The notes: generated by a model from the sequence alone, not told the origin. A stretch of 33,328 nt of DNA from CAYYNP01 sp964472545 (GCA_964472545.1 CAYYNP010000080.1:1-33328), one strand, 5' to 3'; numbered from the stretch's first letter, positions 22,576 through 31,178 are shown. Numbers and translations: made by a program.

Positions 22576-23613
22576 CTACCACATCGCCCGATGCGACTTC
22601 GCCAGCAGACCGTTGATGATCAGCGCCACCAGCAGCACGACGCCGGTGAGTGCCTGGCGGGCCAGATCGTCGATCCAGTCGATCTTATTCAGGCCCACAC
22701 TGAGCACGGTGAAGGTGAGCACGCCGACGGCCGTCTTGCCGATGCTGCCTTCGCCGCCGAAGAGGCTGGTGCCGCCGAGCACCACGCAGGCCACGGCGCT
22801 GAGCAGCAGGTCTTTGTTCTGGTCGAGCGTGACGTCGCCCATGCGTCCGGCGTTGATCAGGCCGCCAAGGCCCGCAGTCAGAGCGCAGATCGCCATGCAG
22901 ATCAGCACCACGCGACCGGTGCGAATGCCGGCCAGCCGGGCCGCCTGGCGATTGCCGCCGGTGGCGTAGACGTAGCGCCCGAAGCGCGTGTAGCGCAGCA
23001 AGAAATGGGCCGCCAAGAATATCGCCACCGCCAGCAGGGCGCTGTAGGGAAGCTCGTGCCGTCCGAGCAAGGGGATTCCCTCGTTGCCGATCGTCTGTAG
23101 TATCGGCGGCATGGCGTGGCGCGCGCCCTTGGTCAGATACTTGGCCAGCCCTTCGGCGATGAACATCATCGCCAGTGTGATGATGAAGCTGGGCAATCGC
23201 GACCAGATGGTCAATGCGCCCGAAAGAAGCCCGATCTCCAAGCAACTCGCCAGCGGCAGCAGGATCACCACAGCCACCATGAGAGCGAGATTCGACGTAT
23301 CGCCGGCCTCGAGCACCCAATGCTCGTACATCCACCCGCAACAGCAGGCGCTCCACACGGCCGTCATACCCACCGCCAGATCGATCTCGCCACACAACAG
23401 CACGAAGGTCAGCCCGACCGACACCACGGCCAAGACCGCGCCCTGGCTGAGAATCATCGTCCACGTAGCCGGGCGTAGAAAACCCGGCGCGGCGAACGTG
23501 AAGAACAGCAGCAGTACCGCCAGGCTGACCAGCGGCGCCCAGTCGCGCGCTTCCCAGCGGGCCCCCGAACGGGAGAGCGAACGGTCGCGGTCTTCGCTGG
23601 GTGTTGCAGTCAT
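22576..23613 (-). CDS. ABC sugar transporter permease (RbsC/AlsC type)
   Basis: A 345-residue integral membrane protein with about nine hydrophobic segments, of the BPD_transp_2 family. The start at 23613 (MTATPSEDRDRSL) lacks a clear ribosome-binding site. Family landmarks are 'ILSQGAVLAVVSVGLTFVLL', 'GEIDLAVGMT', 'LPSFIITLAMMFIAEGLA', the EAA-type loop 'ATGGNRQAARLAGI' (about residue 220), 'GLGGLINAGRMG' and 'VVLGGTSLFGGEGSIGKT' (about 275). It would import a ribose/allose/xylose-like sugar together with the binding protein encoded just upstream. No RbsA-type ATPase gene is present in the window, and the next gene downstream is on the other strand. It converges with the cytochrome gene over a 41-bp gap. 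Confidence 0.9.
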   Translation of the reverse strand: MTATPSEDRDRSLSRSGARWEARDWAPLVSLAVLLLFFTFAAPGFLRPATWTMILSQGAVLAVVSVGLTFVLLCGEIDLAVGMTAVWSACCCGWMYEHWVLEAGDTSNLALMVAVVILLPLASCLEIGLLSGALTIWSRLPSFIITLAMMFIAEGLAKYLTKGARHAMPPILQTIGNEGIPLLGRHELPYSALLAVAIFLAAHFLLRYTRFGRYVYATGGNRQAARLAGIRTGRVVLICMAICALTAGLGGLINAGRMGDVTLDQNKDLLLSAVACVVLGGTSLFGGEGSIGKTAVGVLTFTVLSVGLNKIDWIDDLARQALTGVVLLVALIINGLLAKSHRAMW

Positions 23614-23640
23614 CTACGCCGATCGTGCGGGTTCGTACAG

Positions 23641-23694
23641 TAGTCATCTCGCTCCGCGAGATGGACTTCGTCTCGCGGACCGAGACGTCGACTA
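23641..23694. repeat. Double-hairpin palindromic repeat, copy 2
   Basis: This 54-bp element runs from tagtc to gacta and contains atctcgc-tcc-gcgagat (about 23646-23662) and gtctcgcggaccgagac (23670-23686). It has the same architecture, loop sequence and ends as copy 1 at 8819-8878. It sits between the binding-protein gene and the permease gene of one operon, where it may create an mRNA processing or stabilising hairpin. Confidence 0.8.
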
Positions 23695-23724
23695 TCCGTC
23701 AAGCGGAGACTCCTCCAACCGATG

Positions 23725-24783
23725 CTATACCAGGCAGTGTTTCGGGTCGCTGAGATAGAACATCGCGTCGATGTTGCCGGCCTCCTTCGACACCAACGGG
23801 TTGGGCAGAGGAATCTCCGGCGGCACGTCGTCGAGCGTCTCTTCGTTGCGGCAGATGAACTGCCCTATGACCAGCGACATCATGTGGATCATGCAGGTCG
23901 GATTCACCGTGGTGGCCGCCAGCCGCCCGTCGCGAACGCCCGTCAGCCCGTCGTTCTGGCCGTCGCAGGCGGTAACCACCATATCCTTGTGCTGCGCGTA
24001 CTGATCGCCGTTGAGCGCGCGAATGCTGGCCAGGGCCATGTCGTCGTTGTGGAAAAAGGCCCCGGCAATCGGCACGTTGCTTTTCTGCAAAAGGATCTCG
24101 AACGCATTGCGGGCTTTCTCCTCTTTCCAATCGCACCAACGCACGCCCCCGCCGAGCACCTCGACGTCGTAGTCGGCGATGATCTCTCGGAACCCCTCGT
24201 CGCGCTGCCGCGCGCCGCTGTGGGCGCTGCCCCCGCCGATGTGGATCACTTTGCCTTTGCCGCCGATGCGGTCCATCAGGTATTGCGTGCTGGTTTGGGC
24301 GATCTTCTTGTGATCGGCCGCCACTTGTACCCAAACGCCGGCGTCGCGCTGTTGGTCGGCATCGACGATCAGCGTGTCCATGCCGATGACCGGGATGCCG
24401 CGATCCTTCAACACCGCGCAGGGCTCTTCCAGCGCGCCGGTCTGCAGGGCCTGAAACGCGCAGAAATCCCAGTCGTCGTCGACGATCAGGTCGATCTTCT
24501 CGCGTTGCTTCTGCGGATTCAACTCACCGTCGACCCAGACCACCTCGACGCCGAGCATCTCGCCCCAGAGCTTGGCCGTATCGTGTCCCAGCTTGCACCA
24601 GGTGGTGGTCAGTCCTCCGTTGGAAAAGGCCGCTCGCAGCGTTTTCCGCGTGCCGTCGCCGGAGGCTCCCGATCTGCCGGACTTGCACCCGGCGGTCAGC
24701 GCCGCCAGCGACAACCCACCCCCGACTGCCGCCGATTGCAGGAACCCACGCCGGGACGATCGCCTTGGCAGGTCGTTTTTCAC
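23725..24783 (-). CDS. Tat-exported lipoprotein sugar-binding protein of an ABC transporter
   Basis: A 352-residue periplasmic binding protein of the RbsB-like type 1 fold (Peripla_BP_4). GTG 24783 is chosen because GGAGGA lies 8 nt upstream and the codons give a proper signal: SRRGFLQ twin-arginine motif, hydrophobic core, then lipobox LTAGC with Cys near residue 32. The mature part begins 'KTLRAAFSNGGLTTTWCKLG' and has 'DDDWDFCAFQALQTG', 'GIPVIGMDTLIVD', 'GKVIHIGGGSAHSGARQRDEGF' and 'AGAFFHNDDMALASIRAL', all typical of sugar-binding proteins. It should capture a monosaccharide or cyclic polyol and pass it to the permease. Combined with RpiB and the epimerase domain it resembles the allose (als) system, but no kinase or ATPase is seen. 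Confidence 0.9.
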   Translation of the reverse strand: MKNDLPRRSSRRGFLQSAAVGGGLSLAALTAGCKSGRSGASGDGTRKTLRAAFSNGGLTTTWCKLGHDTAKLWGEMLGVEVVWVDGELNPQKQREKIDLIVDDDWDFCAFQALQTGALEEPCAVLKDRGIPVIGMDTLIVDADQQRDAGVWVQVAADHKKIAQTSTQYLMDRIGGKGKVIHIGGGSAHSGARQRDEGFREIIADYDVEVLGGGVRWCDWKEEKARNAFEILLQKSNVPIAGAFFHNDDMALASIRALNGDQYAQHKDMVVTACDGQNDGLTGVRDGRLAATTVNPTCMIHMMSLVIGQFICRNEETLDDVPPEIPLPNPLVSKEAGNIDAMFYLSDPKHCLV

Positions 24784-25121
24784 AGAAGCATCCTCCGCTG
24801 CCACTCTTACATGCCGATGATGACGTCTCACGCGAACTGCGCAGGACCACGTCTTATTTAACCACTGTCCTCCCGCACCTCTGCCGGCCAGGACGGCATT
24901 CGCAGCCGGCATTCGCAGCCGGCGAGGACGCCTGGAATCTACCACGAATGGGGGCATGGGGCAATGCGTCGCGACCTTCGTTCCGCTCTATCGTTTCGTT
25001 GGCTCGTTTGATCTCGAACCTCATTGCGAGGGGAGATAAGCAATACAAACAAGGGGCTGCGAGCATTTCCGCCGTGGGCCTGTCGGCCTGCACTTTCTGG
25101 GAAACGGAGTCTGTTAGGAGC
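24784..25121. other. Gene-free upstream region of the binding-protein gene, with a 13-bp direct repeat
   Basis: No gene is supported in these 338 bp. Two perfect tandem copies of ggcattcgcagcc lie at 24895-24907 and 24908-24920, about 110-140 bases before the binding-protein start. A tandem site at this distance could be a regulator binding site, but a chance slippage repeat is equally possible. Confidence 0.4.
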
Positions 25122-25255
25122 GGCCGATGAATAACTTCCCCATTTGGGGTGGCTGGCGGCTGAGCGCAGCGAAGCCCCAGGACCCGGACAACTGGGGCAC
25201 CGCTGCGCTATGCCCCAGCCACCCATCACTGACACCGGAAAGTCATTCATCGGCC
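25122..25255. repeat. 134-bp nested palindrome (ggccgatgaat ends)
   Basis: Outer arms 25122-25137 (ggccgatgaataactt) and 25240-25255 pair at about 15 of 16 positions. Further inside, ggtggctgg (25148-25156) pairs with ccagccacc (25215-25223), gcgcagcg (25164-25171) with cgctgcgc (25201-25208), and ccccag with ctgggg near the centre. The whole element can fold back as one interrupted stem. A partial relative is at the left edge of the window (1-22). Confidence 0.7.
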
Positions 25256-25507
25256 GGCCGCGAGAACCTGTGCGTTGTCGGTAGAGAATAGATGTGGTGA
25301 ACAAGACGACTACTGGAAGTACCTGGAAGGACGCGCGGGCGGTATCCTGACATACCACTCGAAATCTGACGGCAAACAACGCTTTCGATGTATCCTGAAG
25401 TCGGCTCCCGTGTCCGATGATCCGTCTGCTGCGGGCGCCCGGGTCTTTGTGAGCCGTAAAGACGGGTCCGTGGTTTGTATGGGAGGTGTCGGCGAGTAGA
25501 TCGTTCA

Positions 25508-25690
25508 CGGCATCTGTACGGCGAGCCGAAGCCGGTCGTGGGTGCCGAGGTGATTCGAGCCGGCTTCAAGAGGCACGATTGCGTCCCGTACATTAAGGCC
25601 GGACGGCTCCGTGGTCCGTAGATCGTCTTCGGCCCCGACGACTATGACTACCTGACCGGCACGCGGCCGACGCCCGGCGATCCCTCGTGA
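25508..25690 (+). pseudogene. Decayed reading frame of unknown origin
   Basis: Frame 25508-25690 reads RHLYGEPKPVVGAEVIRAGF, continues through HDCVPYIKAGRLRGP, then has an in-frame TAG at 25619-25621, and continues IVFGPDDYDYLTGTRPTPGD to a TGA at 25688-25690. The composition on both sides of the stop looks like protein sequence, so it may be the end of a gene with one nonsense change. No start codon, ribosome-binding site or family was recognised. It lies between two palindromic elements in a gene-poor stretch. Confidence 0.3.
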
Positions 25691-25713
25691 AACGGCACGA
25701 GCGACGCGATTTC

Positions 25714-25741
25714 TTGCGACAAGAATCCGGTATGGTATGAT
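25714..25741 (+). promoter_or_regulatory. Weak candidate promoter upstream of the glycan operon
   Basis: TTGCGA (25714-25719) and TATGAT (25736-25741) are 16 bp apart. It is the best sigma-70-like match before the GH110 operon, but the first gene starts about 370 bases later and a palindromic element (25849-25948) lies in between, so the link to the operon is uncertain. Confidence 0.25.
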
Positions 25742-25848
25742 GTGAAGATCTTGCCAAAACACGGTTTCTATTCGATCGTCCGGTCGGCCTGCTGCCAAGC
25801 CTGTTCGATGGAACTTCAAGCGGCCCGGCCTGTAGGTCAACGAGTGTA

Positions 25849-25948
25849 AGGGCCTGTCCGGGAACAACTTCGCAGTTTTTCGGGCGAATCATCACACCCA
25901 GTGTGATGGCTACCATGAAGCGGATGAAGTTGTTTCCGGACAGGCCCT
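25849..25948. mobile_element. 100-bp MITE-like element with 23-bp terminal inverted repeats
   Basis: The ends are agggcctgtccgggaacaac (25849-25868, continuing to 25871) and its reverse complement at 25926-25948, matching at 22 of 23 positions. A perfect central hairpin catcacac-cca-gtgtgatg lies at 25890-25908. The sharp ends and lack of coding capacity fit a miniature inverted-repeat element mobilised in trans. A target-site duplication is not clear (TA at the left, AT at the right). It lies about 165 bp upstream of the glycan operon. Confidence 0.6.
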
Positions 25949-26113
25949 ATGCCGAGACAATCGACCGGAGATACCGCAGGTAGTGAACAACAGACCAACC
26001 GGAGCAACGGCGGTCTTCGCCGTCGCAGCAGCCATGCTGCGCTTGCCGCGACGACCGACACCGGTGGCGGCAAACTCGCAATCGTTGGCCCCTAGTGGCG
26101 AAGGAGCAACGGC

Positions 26114-26299
26114 ATGGCACCAAGAGCGGCAAGACCGTGGAGAAAGTGCGCGGCCGGTTTCACGCCGCGCCTAATTCGATTGGTTGTTCTGGTCTCATGC
26201 TGCAATGCGGCCGTTGCAGGAGCTTCCGAGAAGAAGCTGTCCGTTGAGGGCAAGGTGTTCACGATCGAAGGCCGACGTACCGCGGAGAGATTGTCATGA
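26114..26299 (+). CDS. Small putative secreted protein, coupled to the GH110 gene
   Basis: A 61-residue ORF with a strong GAAGGAG 7 nt before ATG 26114 and an ATGA overlap with the next start (26296). The N-terminus is basic (MAPRAARPWRKC) followed by a hydrophobic stretch (LIRLVVLVSCCNAAVAGAS) that looks like a signal peptide or lipoprotein-type leader. Only about 24 mature residues remain (from SEKKLSVEGKVFTIEG). No family is recognised. It may be a leader peptide that couples translation of GH110, a small exported protein, or the stub of a deleted gene. The ribosome-binding site and overlap are the main support. Confidence 0.45.
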   Translation: MAPRAARPWRKCAAGFTPRLIRLVVLVSCCNAAVAGASEKKLSVEGKVFTIEGRRTAERLS

Positions 26300-28143
26300 A
26301 GATTGTGTTGTCGGCGACCATCGCGTTTACGCTGCACACGGCCATGGGGACCTTTGCGGCCGAAGGTCCGGAAATCCTCTATCCATCAGCAGAACGCCGG
26401 AAACCCTCGCCCGGCCGGATTACCTACTACATCGATCCGGCCGATGGCAGCGACGCCAATTCCGGTGTGCAGCGGAAGTCCCCCTGGCGGACCTTCCGCC
26501 GCATCAATCGGATGCTGCTTTCCCCCGGGGATCGGGTGCACGTTGTTTCGCCCGGCTCCTTCGACGAGACGCTGATGCTGATGGGAGCCGGCACGGAAGA
26601 GGCTCCGGTTGAAGTCAGCTTCGCCCCCGGCCGCTACGACTTCCATCCCGGCAAGGCCTTCAGACGAAACTACCAGATCTCCAATACGAACGACGACCCC
26701 GAGGGCCGCAAGGCCGTCGGGATTCTGCTGGACGGGGCAAGGCACTTTCGGATCTCGGGGCCCGGTGCCTGCCTCTTCTACCGCGGCAAGATGATCGAGG
26801 TCTGTATCGATCGTTGCCGGGATATCACCATCTCCGACCTGCAATTCGACTATCATCGGCCAACGGTCTCGGAGTTTACCGTGGCGGCCGTTGGAGACGG
26901 CTACATCGACCTGGAGATCCACAAGGATTCACACTACAGGATCGAGGACGGGCAGATCACGTGGCAGGGCGAGGGATGGAGCTACAGGACCGGCTTGGCG
27001 CAGGAACTCGACCTGCGCACGAACGAGATCTGGCGGCGGCGCGATCCGCTGATGGGCCTGAAGTTAGAGGAAATCAAACCCTTCCTGGTCCGCGCCCGCG
27101 GCAAGCATGACATGAAGCCGCAGCGGGTCTATCAGATCCGCGACACCCGTCGAGATTGTGCGGGTGTCTTCACTCGGCGTAGCAGCAATATCACTTGGAA
27201 GAACGTGAAGTTCCGGTTCCTGCACGGAATGGGCCTGGTCAACCAGTTCTCCGAGGACCTCACGTTCGATTCGGTTACCGTCGCCCCCGATCAGACAAGC
27301 GGCCGGACGACCGCCGCATGGGCCGACTGCATCCAGGTTTCGGGCTGCCGGGGCAAGCTGTTGGTGAAGGACTGCATTTTCTCCGGTGCCCATGACGACG
27401 CCGTCAACATCCACGGAACGCATCTACGCGTCGTCGAGCGCCTTTCCGGCCGGCGGATCAAGGTGCGGTTCATGCACGCCCAAACGTTTGGCTTCATGGC
27501 CTTCAACCCCGGCGATGAGGTCGAGTTCGTCCGATGGGACTCGCTGACGACCTACGGCCCGAACCGCGTCGAGGAGGCACGGCTACTTGATCCAAAGGAA
27601 CTCTTGCTGACGCTTCAAGAGCCCGTCCCGGAGGAATTCCAAGAGAACGACGTCCTGGAGAACGTCACCTGGACTCCGGAAGTCGAGATCCGCGGTTGCC
27701 GTGTGTCGCGAATCCCCACCCGCGGCTTCCTGATCACCACGCGGCGCAGCGTGTTGGTCGAGGACAATGAGTTCCTGGGCACCCGCATGAGCGCCATTCT
27801 TGTGGAGGATGATGCCAAGGGGTGGTACGAGTCGGGTTGCGTGCGCGACATGACCATCCGCCGCAACAAGTTCGTCCGCTGTGGCGAGCCGGTTGTCCGC
27901 GTCAATCCCCAGAACACCGTGGCCAACGACTCGGTTCACCGGAACATCCGCATCGAGAACAATGAATTCGTCCTCCGCGGCGCGACCTGCGTCCGGGCCA
28001 AGAGCACGCAAGGGCTGCGCGTTACGGGGAACACGATCTACTCAGGCCGAGAGGCCGGGGACGGTACGTCCACCGTACAGACGAGTGACTGCGCAGACGT
28101 GCTGACCGAAAAGAACATCCATCGGCCGTTAACCCAACAGTAA
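26296..28143 (+). CDS. GH110 family exo-alpha-1,3-galactosidase-like beta-helix protein (secreted)
   Basis: A 615-residue exported right-handed parallel beta-helix enzyme. A signal peptide (MKIVLSATIAFTLHTAMGTFAA) precedes the opening 'TYYIDPADGSDANSGVQRKS' typical of such helices. GH110 landmarks are 'ISNTNDDPEGRKAVGILLDG' (about residues 127-147), 'FYRGKMIEVCIDRCRDITIS' (about 160-180), and 'FSGAHDDAVNIHGTHLRV' (about 360-378), where the paired Asp are candidate catalytic residues. The C-terminal half has repeated 'IRRNKFVRCGEPVV' / 'IENNEFVLRGATCV' helix coils. Known GH110 enzymes remove terminal alpha-1,3-linked galactose, from blood group B antigens or from carrageenan-derived glycans. 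It heads an operon with GH115 and sulfatases, so a sulfated galactan or mixed plant/algal polysaccharide is a reasonable substrate guess. Confidence 0.87.
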   Translation: MKIVLSATIAFTLHTAMGTFAAEGPEILYPSAERRKPSPGRITYYIDPADGSDANSGVQRKSPWRTFRRINRMLLSPGDRVHVVSPGSFDETLMLMGAGTEEAPVEVSFAPGRYDFHPGKAFRRNYQISNTNDDPEGRKAVGILLDGARHFRISGPGACLFYRGKMIEVCIDRCRDITISDLQFDYHRPTVSEFTVAAVGDGYIDLEIHKDSHYRIEDGQITWQGEGWSYRTGLAQELDLRTNEIWRRRDPLMGLKLEEIKPFLVRARGKHDMKPQRVYQIRDTRRDCAGVFTRRSSNITWKNVKFRFLHGMGLVNQFSEDLTFDSVTVAPDQTSGRTTAAWADCIQVSGCRGKLLVKDCIFSGAHDDAVNIHGTHLRVVERLSGRRIKVRFMHAQTFGFMAFNPGDEVEFVRWDSLTTYGPNRVEEARLLDPKELLLTLQEPVPEEFQENDVLENVTWTPEVEIRGCRVSRIPTRGFLITTRRSVLVEDNEFLGTRMSAILVEDDAKGWYESGCVRDMTIRRNKFVRCGEPVVRVNPQNTVANDSVHRNIRIENNEFVLRGATCVRAKSTQGLRVTGNTIYSGREAGDGTSTVQTSDCADVLTEKNIHRPLTQQ

Positions 28144-28149
28144 CAGACC

Positions 28150-31100
28150 ATGCAGACGATTCGACGACACGTGTTTTCGGTTCTTACCCTGGCTTGTATT
28201 GCGCTTCCAGGAGTAACGACCGGCTTCAGCACCGAAAGGCTTGTGGCCGGCATCCCGTCACCCGGAGACGAAGGCAGGCTTGTCGTCGACGAATTCGAGG
28301 CCGGCCTCTTCCCGTTGGTTCACGACCAGCGGGCGGCCGACGTCTTCGTCGATTCGAGTGATTGGACGGTCGCTCGAATCAGTGCCGGGGACCTGGCGCT
28401 GGACATCCAGCGGGTCACCGGCATCAAGCCCCTCCTGAAGAACTCGCCCGAGGGGCTTTCGACGCACGCCGTTCTGGTTGGAACGCTAGGCAAAAGCCCC
28501 GCGATCGACGGCCTCGTCAAAGCCGGCAAGATCGATGTGGAAGACGTCCGCGGCCGGTGGGAAACCTCTGCAATTCAGGTCGTCTCGAATCCGTTGCCCG
28601 GCGTGAAACGGGCTTTGGCCGTTATCGGCAGCGACCGCCGGGGCACGGCCTACGGCGTGTATGAAGTCTCGCGGCGGATCGGCGTATCGCCCTGGTATTG
28701 GTGGGCCGACGTCACGCCGCGCCGCCGCACGTCGCTCTACGTGCGGCCGGACCGCCTTCGCATCGGGCCGCCGGCGGTCAAGTATCGCGGTATCTTCATC
28801 AACGACGAGATGTGGGGTATTCGCCCCTGGGCGGCCGGGAACTTTGCGCCCGACGAAGGACTCGGGCTGGGCCCGAAGACCAATCGCAAGATCTTCGAGT
28901 TGCTGCTGCGGTTGAGGGCCAACTACATTTGGCCGGCGATGCATCGCGGGACCATACCGTTTAACTACTATCCGGAGAATAAGGTCGTCGCCGACGACTA
29001 TGCCATCGTGATGGGATCCAGCCACATCGAGCCGATGTTGCGGAACAACATCTACGGGGCCGAATGGGACCAGGAAGGAGGTGGCGAGTGGAACTACCTC
29101 AGCAACCGCGACGCTATCTACGACTACTGGGAGCGACGCGTGAAGACCAACGGCCGGTACGAGAACATCTACACGATCGGCATGCGAGGGCAGGACGATG
29201 AGGCGATGAAAGCCGGGCAGACGCCGCAAGAGAAGATCGAGTTGCTTCAGCGGATCTTCCGCGATCAGCGCGAGATCCTGGCAAGACACGTCCATCCCGA
29301 CGCGGCCACGGTGCCCCAGGTGTTCATCCCGTACACCGAAGTCCTGGGACTCTACGATCAGGGGCTCGAGGTGCCCGACGACGCGATCATCTGTTGGCCC
29401 GACGACAACTTCGGCTACATCCGCCGGTTGCCCACGCCCAAAGAGCAAGCCCGGCCCGGCGGTTCCGGCGTCTACTACCACATCCAGTGGCTCAACGGCG
29501 CCACCACCGCCTACACCTGGCTGAACACCACGCCACCGGCTTTGATTTGGGAGGAAATGAACAAGGCCTATCGCTATAACGCCCGAAGCCTGTGGGTCCT
29601 CAACGTGGGCGACATCAAGCCGGGCGAAATCGGCATGGAGTTCTTCCTCGACATGGCGTGGCGTCCCGAGCGTTGGCGCCACGACAACGTCCACGATTTC
29701 CTCGTGCGGTGGGCCGCAAGGGATCTCAGCGTTACTGGTAATAACCCTGCGCGTTTCGCCCACGAGATTGCGGAAATCATGGAAGAGTATTTCCGGCTCG
29801 GCTACACGCGCCGGCCGGAGCACCTGGTGCAATACCGGCACAACCAGCCCCTGCGATTCTCCTGGTTCAACGTCGACAACTACAACGACGAAGCCCAGTG
29901 CCGTCTCGACCGCTACGAAGACCTCGCTCGCCGCGCGGAGGCTATCTATCGGCGAATCCCGACCGACCGAAAAGACGCCTTCTTCGAGCTGGTTCTGTAC
30001 CCCGTCCGATGCGCGTCTCTGATGAACCAGAAGGTCATCTATGCCGACAAGAGCATGCAATACGCCGCAGCCGGCCGTGCCAGCGCCGGCGAGTACGCGC
30101 GTAAGGCCCGGGCGGCCGCGGAGGAAATCATCCAACTGACGGACCACTACAACAAAGAGTTGATTACGGCCGGCGACAAATGGAACCACATGATCTCGTG
30201 GGCGCCCGGGCCGTGGGGAGCCCAGCGACACCAGTTCGAGATGCCGCCGCTGAGCGATTTCGACGGTCTGGGACCGCCCACGCTGGGTGTCGCCCTGGAA
30301 GGTGGCACTGTTACTGAGAGTGACCCCGCGGACACGTTGCCGGATCTCAGCGTTTACACGAAGGGAAAACGCTTCGTCGATCTGTTCAACCGGGGCAAAG
30401 GGCCTATCCAGTGGAAAGCGGCCCCGTCCGAGCCCTGGGTTGTACTCAGCCGCACCGAGGGGCAATTCGAGACGCAGCAGCGCATCTGGATAGCGATTGA
30501 CTGGGACAGCGTACCGAAAGGCGAGGCGATCAAGGCATCCGTGGACTTTGTCACCAGTGCCGGCAACCGGCAAATCACCGTGCCGGTCTTCCATCCGGCT
30601 GCGCCACGGCCCGACACGGTAACCGGCTTCGTCGAAAGCCACGGCTACGTCTGTATGGAAGCCGGACATTTCTCGCGCCGACGTAATGTTGATGCGGCGC
30701 GATGGGACGTCGTCAAAGGGCTGGGCCGCTCTGGCGATTCGGTTACCGTCTTTCCACCGACCGTCGCCAGCCGCACCGAAATCGAGTCCATACGCCAACA
30801 CTCTCCCGTGCTGGAGTACGACGTGCACGTCTTCACCGCGGGCGAGGCTTCCTTGGAAATCCAATGCCTGCCGACCCAGCCTATCAATGCCCAGCACGGT
30901 GTGCGGCTGGCCGTCAGCCTGAACGATTCCGAGCCGCGAATCTTGGAGAAAGCAGCGCATAGCAGCGTTCTCGAAAACGTCCGTCGCTTGACCGACACGC
31001 TGGATATCTCGAAGCCGGGGCGCCACGTACTGAAAATCTGGATGGTCGATCCGGGCGTGGTCGTGGATCGCATCGTACTCTATACTAAACCGCCCAGAGA

Positions 31101-31152
31101 CTCCTACCTGGGGCCACCCGAGTCCTATTATCGAGCCGGACCGAAAAGGTAG
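28150..31152 (+). CDS. GH115 family alpha-glucuronidase-like protein (secreted)
   Basis: A 1000-residue exported enzyme, normal length for GH115. A signal peptide (MQTIRRHVFSVLTLACIALPGVTTGF) is followed by an N-terminal domain with 'AVIGSDRRGTAYGVYEVSRR' (about 155-175). The catalytic barrel has 'KYRGIFINDEMWGIRPW' (about 210), 'SSHIEPMLRNN' (about 290), 'TIGMRGQDDEAM' (about 343), 'CWPDDNFGYIRRLP' (about 415), 'SGVYYHIQWLNG' (about 440) and 'LWVLNVGDIKPGEIGMEFF' (about 478-497), all diagnostic. A helical region and C-terminal beta-sandwich modules ('FETQQRIWIAIDWD', 'ISKPGRHVLKIWMVDPGVV') complete it. GH115 enzymes release (4-O-methyl)-glucuronic acid from xylan or other glycans. It follows GH110 by 6 bp; no good ribosome-binding site is visible, so translational coupling is likely. 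Confidence 0.93.
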   Translation: MQTIRRHVFSVLTLACIALPGVTTGFSTERLVAGIPSPGDEGRLVVDEFEAGLFPLVHDQRAADVFVDSSDWTVARISAGDLALDIQRVTGIKPLLKNSPEGLSTHAVLVGTLGKSPAIDGLVKAGKIDVEDVRGRWETSAIQVVSNPLPGVKRALAVIGSDRRGTAYGVYEVSRRIGVSPWYWWADVTPRRRTSLYVRPDRLRIGPPAVKYRGIFINDEMWGIRPWAAGNFAPDEGLGLGPKTNRKIFELLLRLRANYIWPAMHRGTIPFNYYPENKVVADDYAIVMGSSHIEPMLRNNIYGAEWDQEGGGEWNYLSNRDAIYDYWERRVKTNGRYENIYTIGMRGQDDEAMKAGQTPQEKIELLQRIFRDQREILARHVHPDAATVPQVFIPYTEVLGLYDQGLEVPDDAIICWPDDNFGYIRRLPTPKEQARPGGSGVYYHIQWLNGATTAYTWLNTTPPALIWEEMNKAYRYNARSLWVLNVGDIKPGEIGMEFFLDMAWRPERWRHDNVHDFLVRWAARDLSVTGNNPARFAHEIAEIMEEYFRLGYTRRPEHLVQYRHNQPLRFSWFNVDNYNDEAQCRLDRYEDLARRAEAIYRRIPTDRKDAFFELVLYPVRCASLMNQKVIYADKSMQYAAAGRASAGEYARKARAAAEEIIQLTDHYNKELITAGDKWNHMISWAPGPWGAQRHQFEMPPLSDFDGLGPPTLGVALEGGTVTESDPADTLPDLSVYTKGKRFVDLFNRGKGPIQWKAAPSEPWVVLSRTEGQFETQQRIWIAIDWDSVPKGEAIKASVDFVTSAGNRQITVPVFHPAAPRPDTVTGFVESHGYVCMEAGHFSRRRNVDAARWDVVKGLGRSGDSVTVFPPTVASRTEIESIRQHSPVLEYDVHVFTAGEASLEIQCLPTQPINAQHGVRLAVSLNDSEPRILEKAAHSSVLENVRRLTDTLDISKPGRHVLKIWMVDPGVVVDRIVLYTKPPRDSYLGPPESYYRAGPKR

Positions 31153-31178
31153 ACAGGTCATTCGACAGGAGAGTGCAT

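Noticed and set aside
25275..25499. 74-codon plus-strand ORF beginning at a TTG
   Set aside because: There is no ribosome-binding site, domain or operon context; the sequence looks like random translation in a gene-poor stretch.
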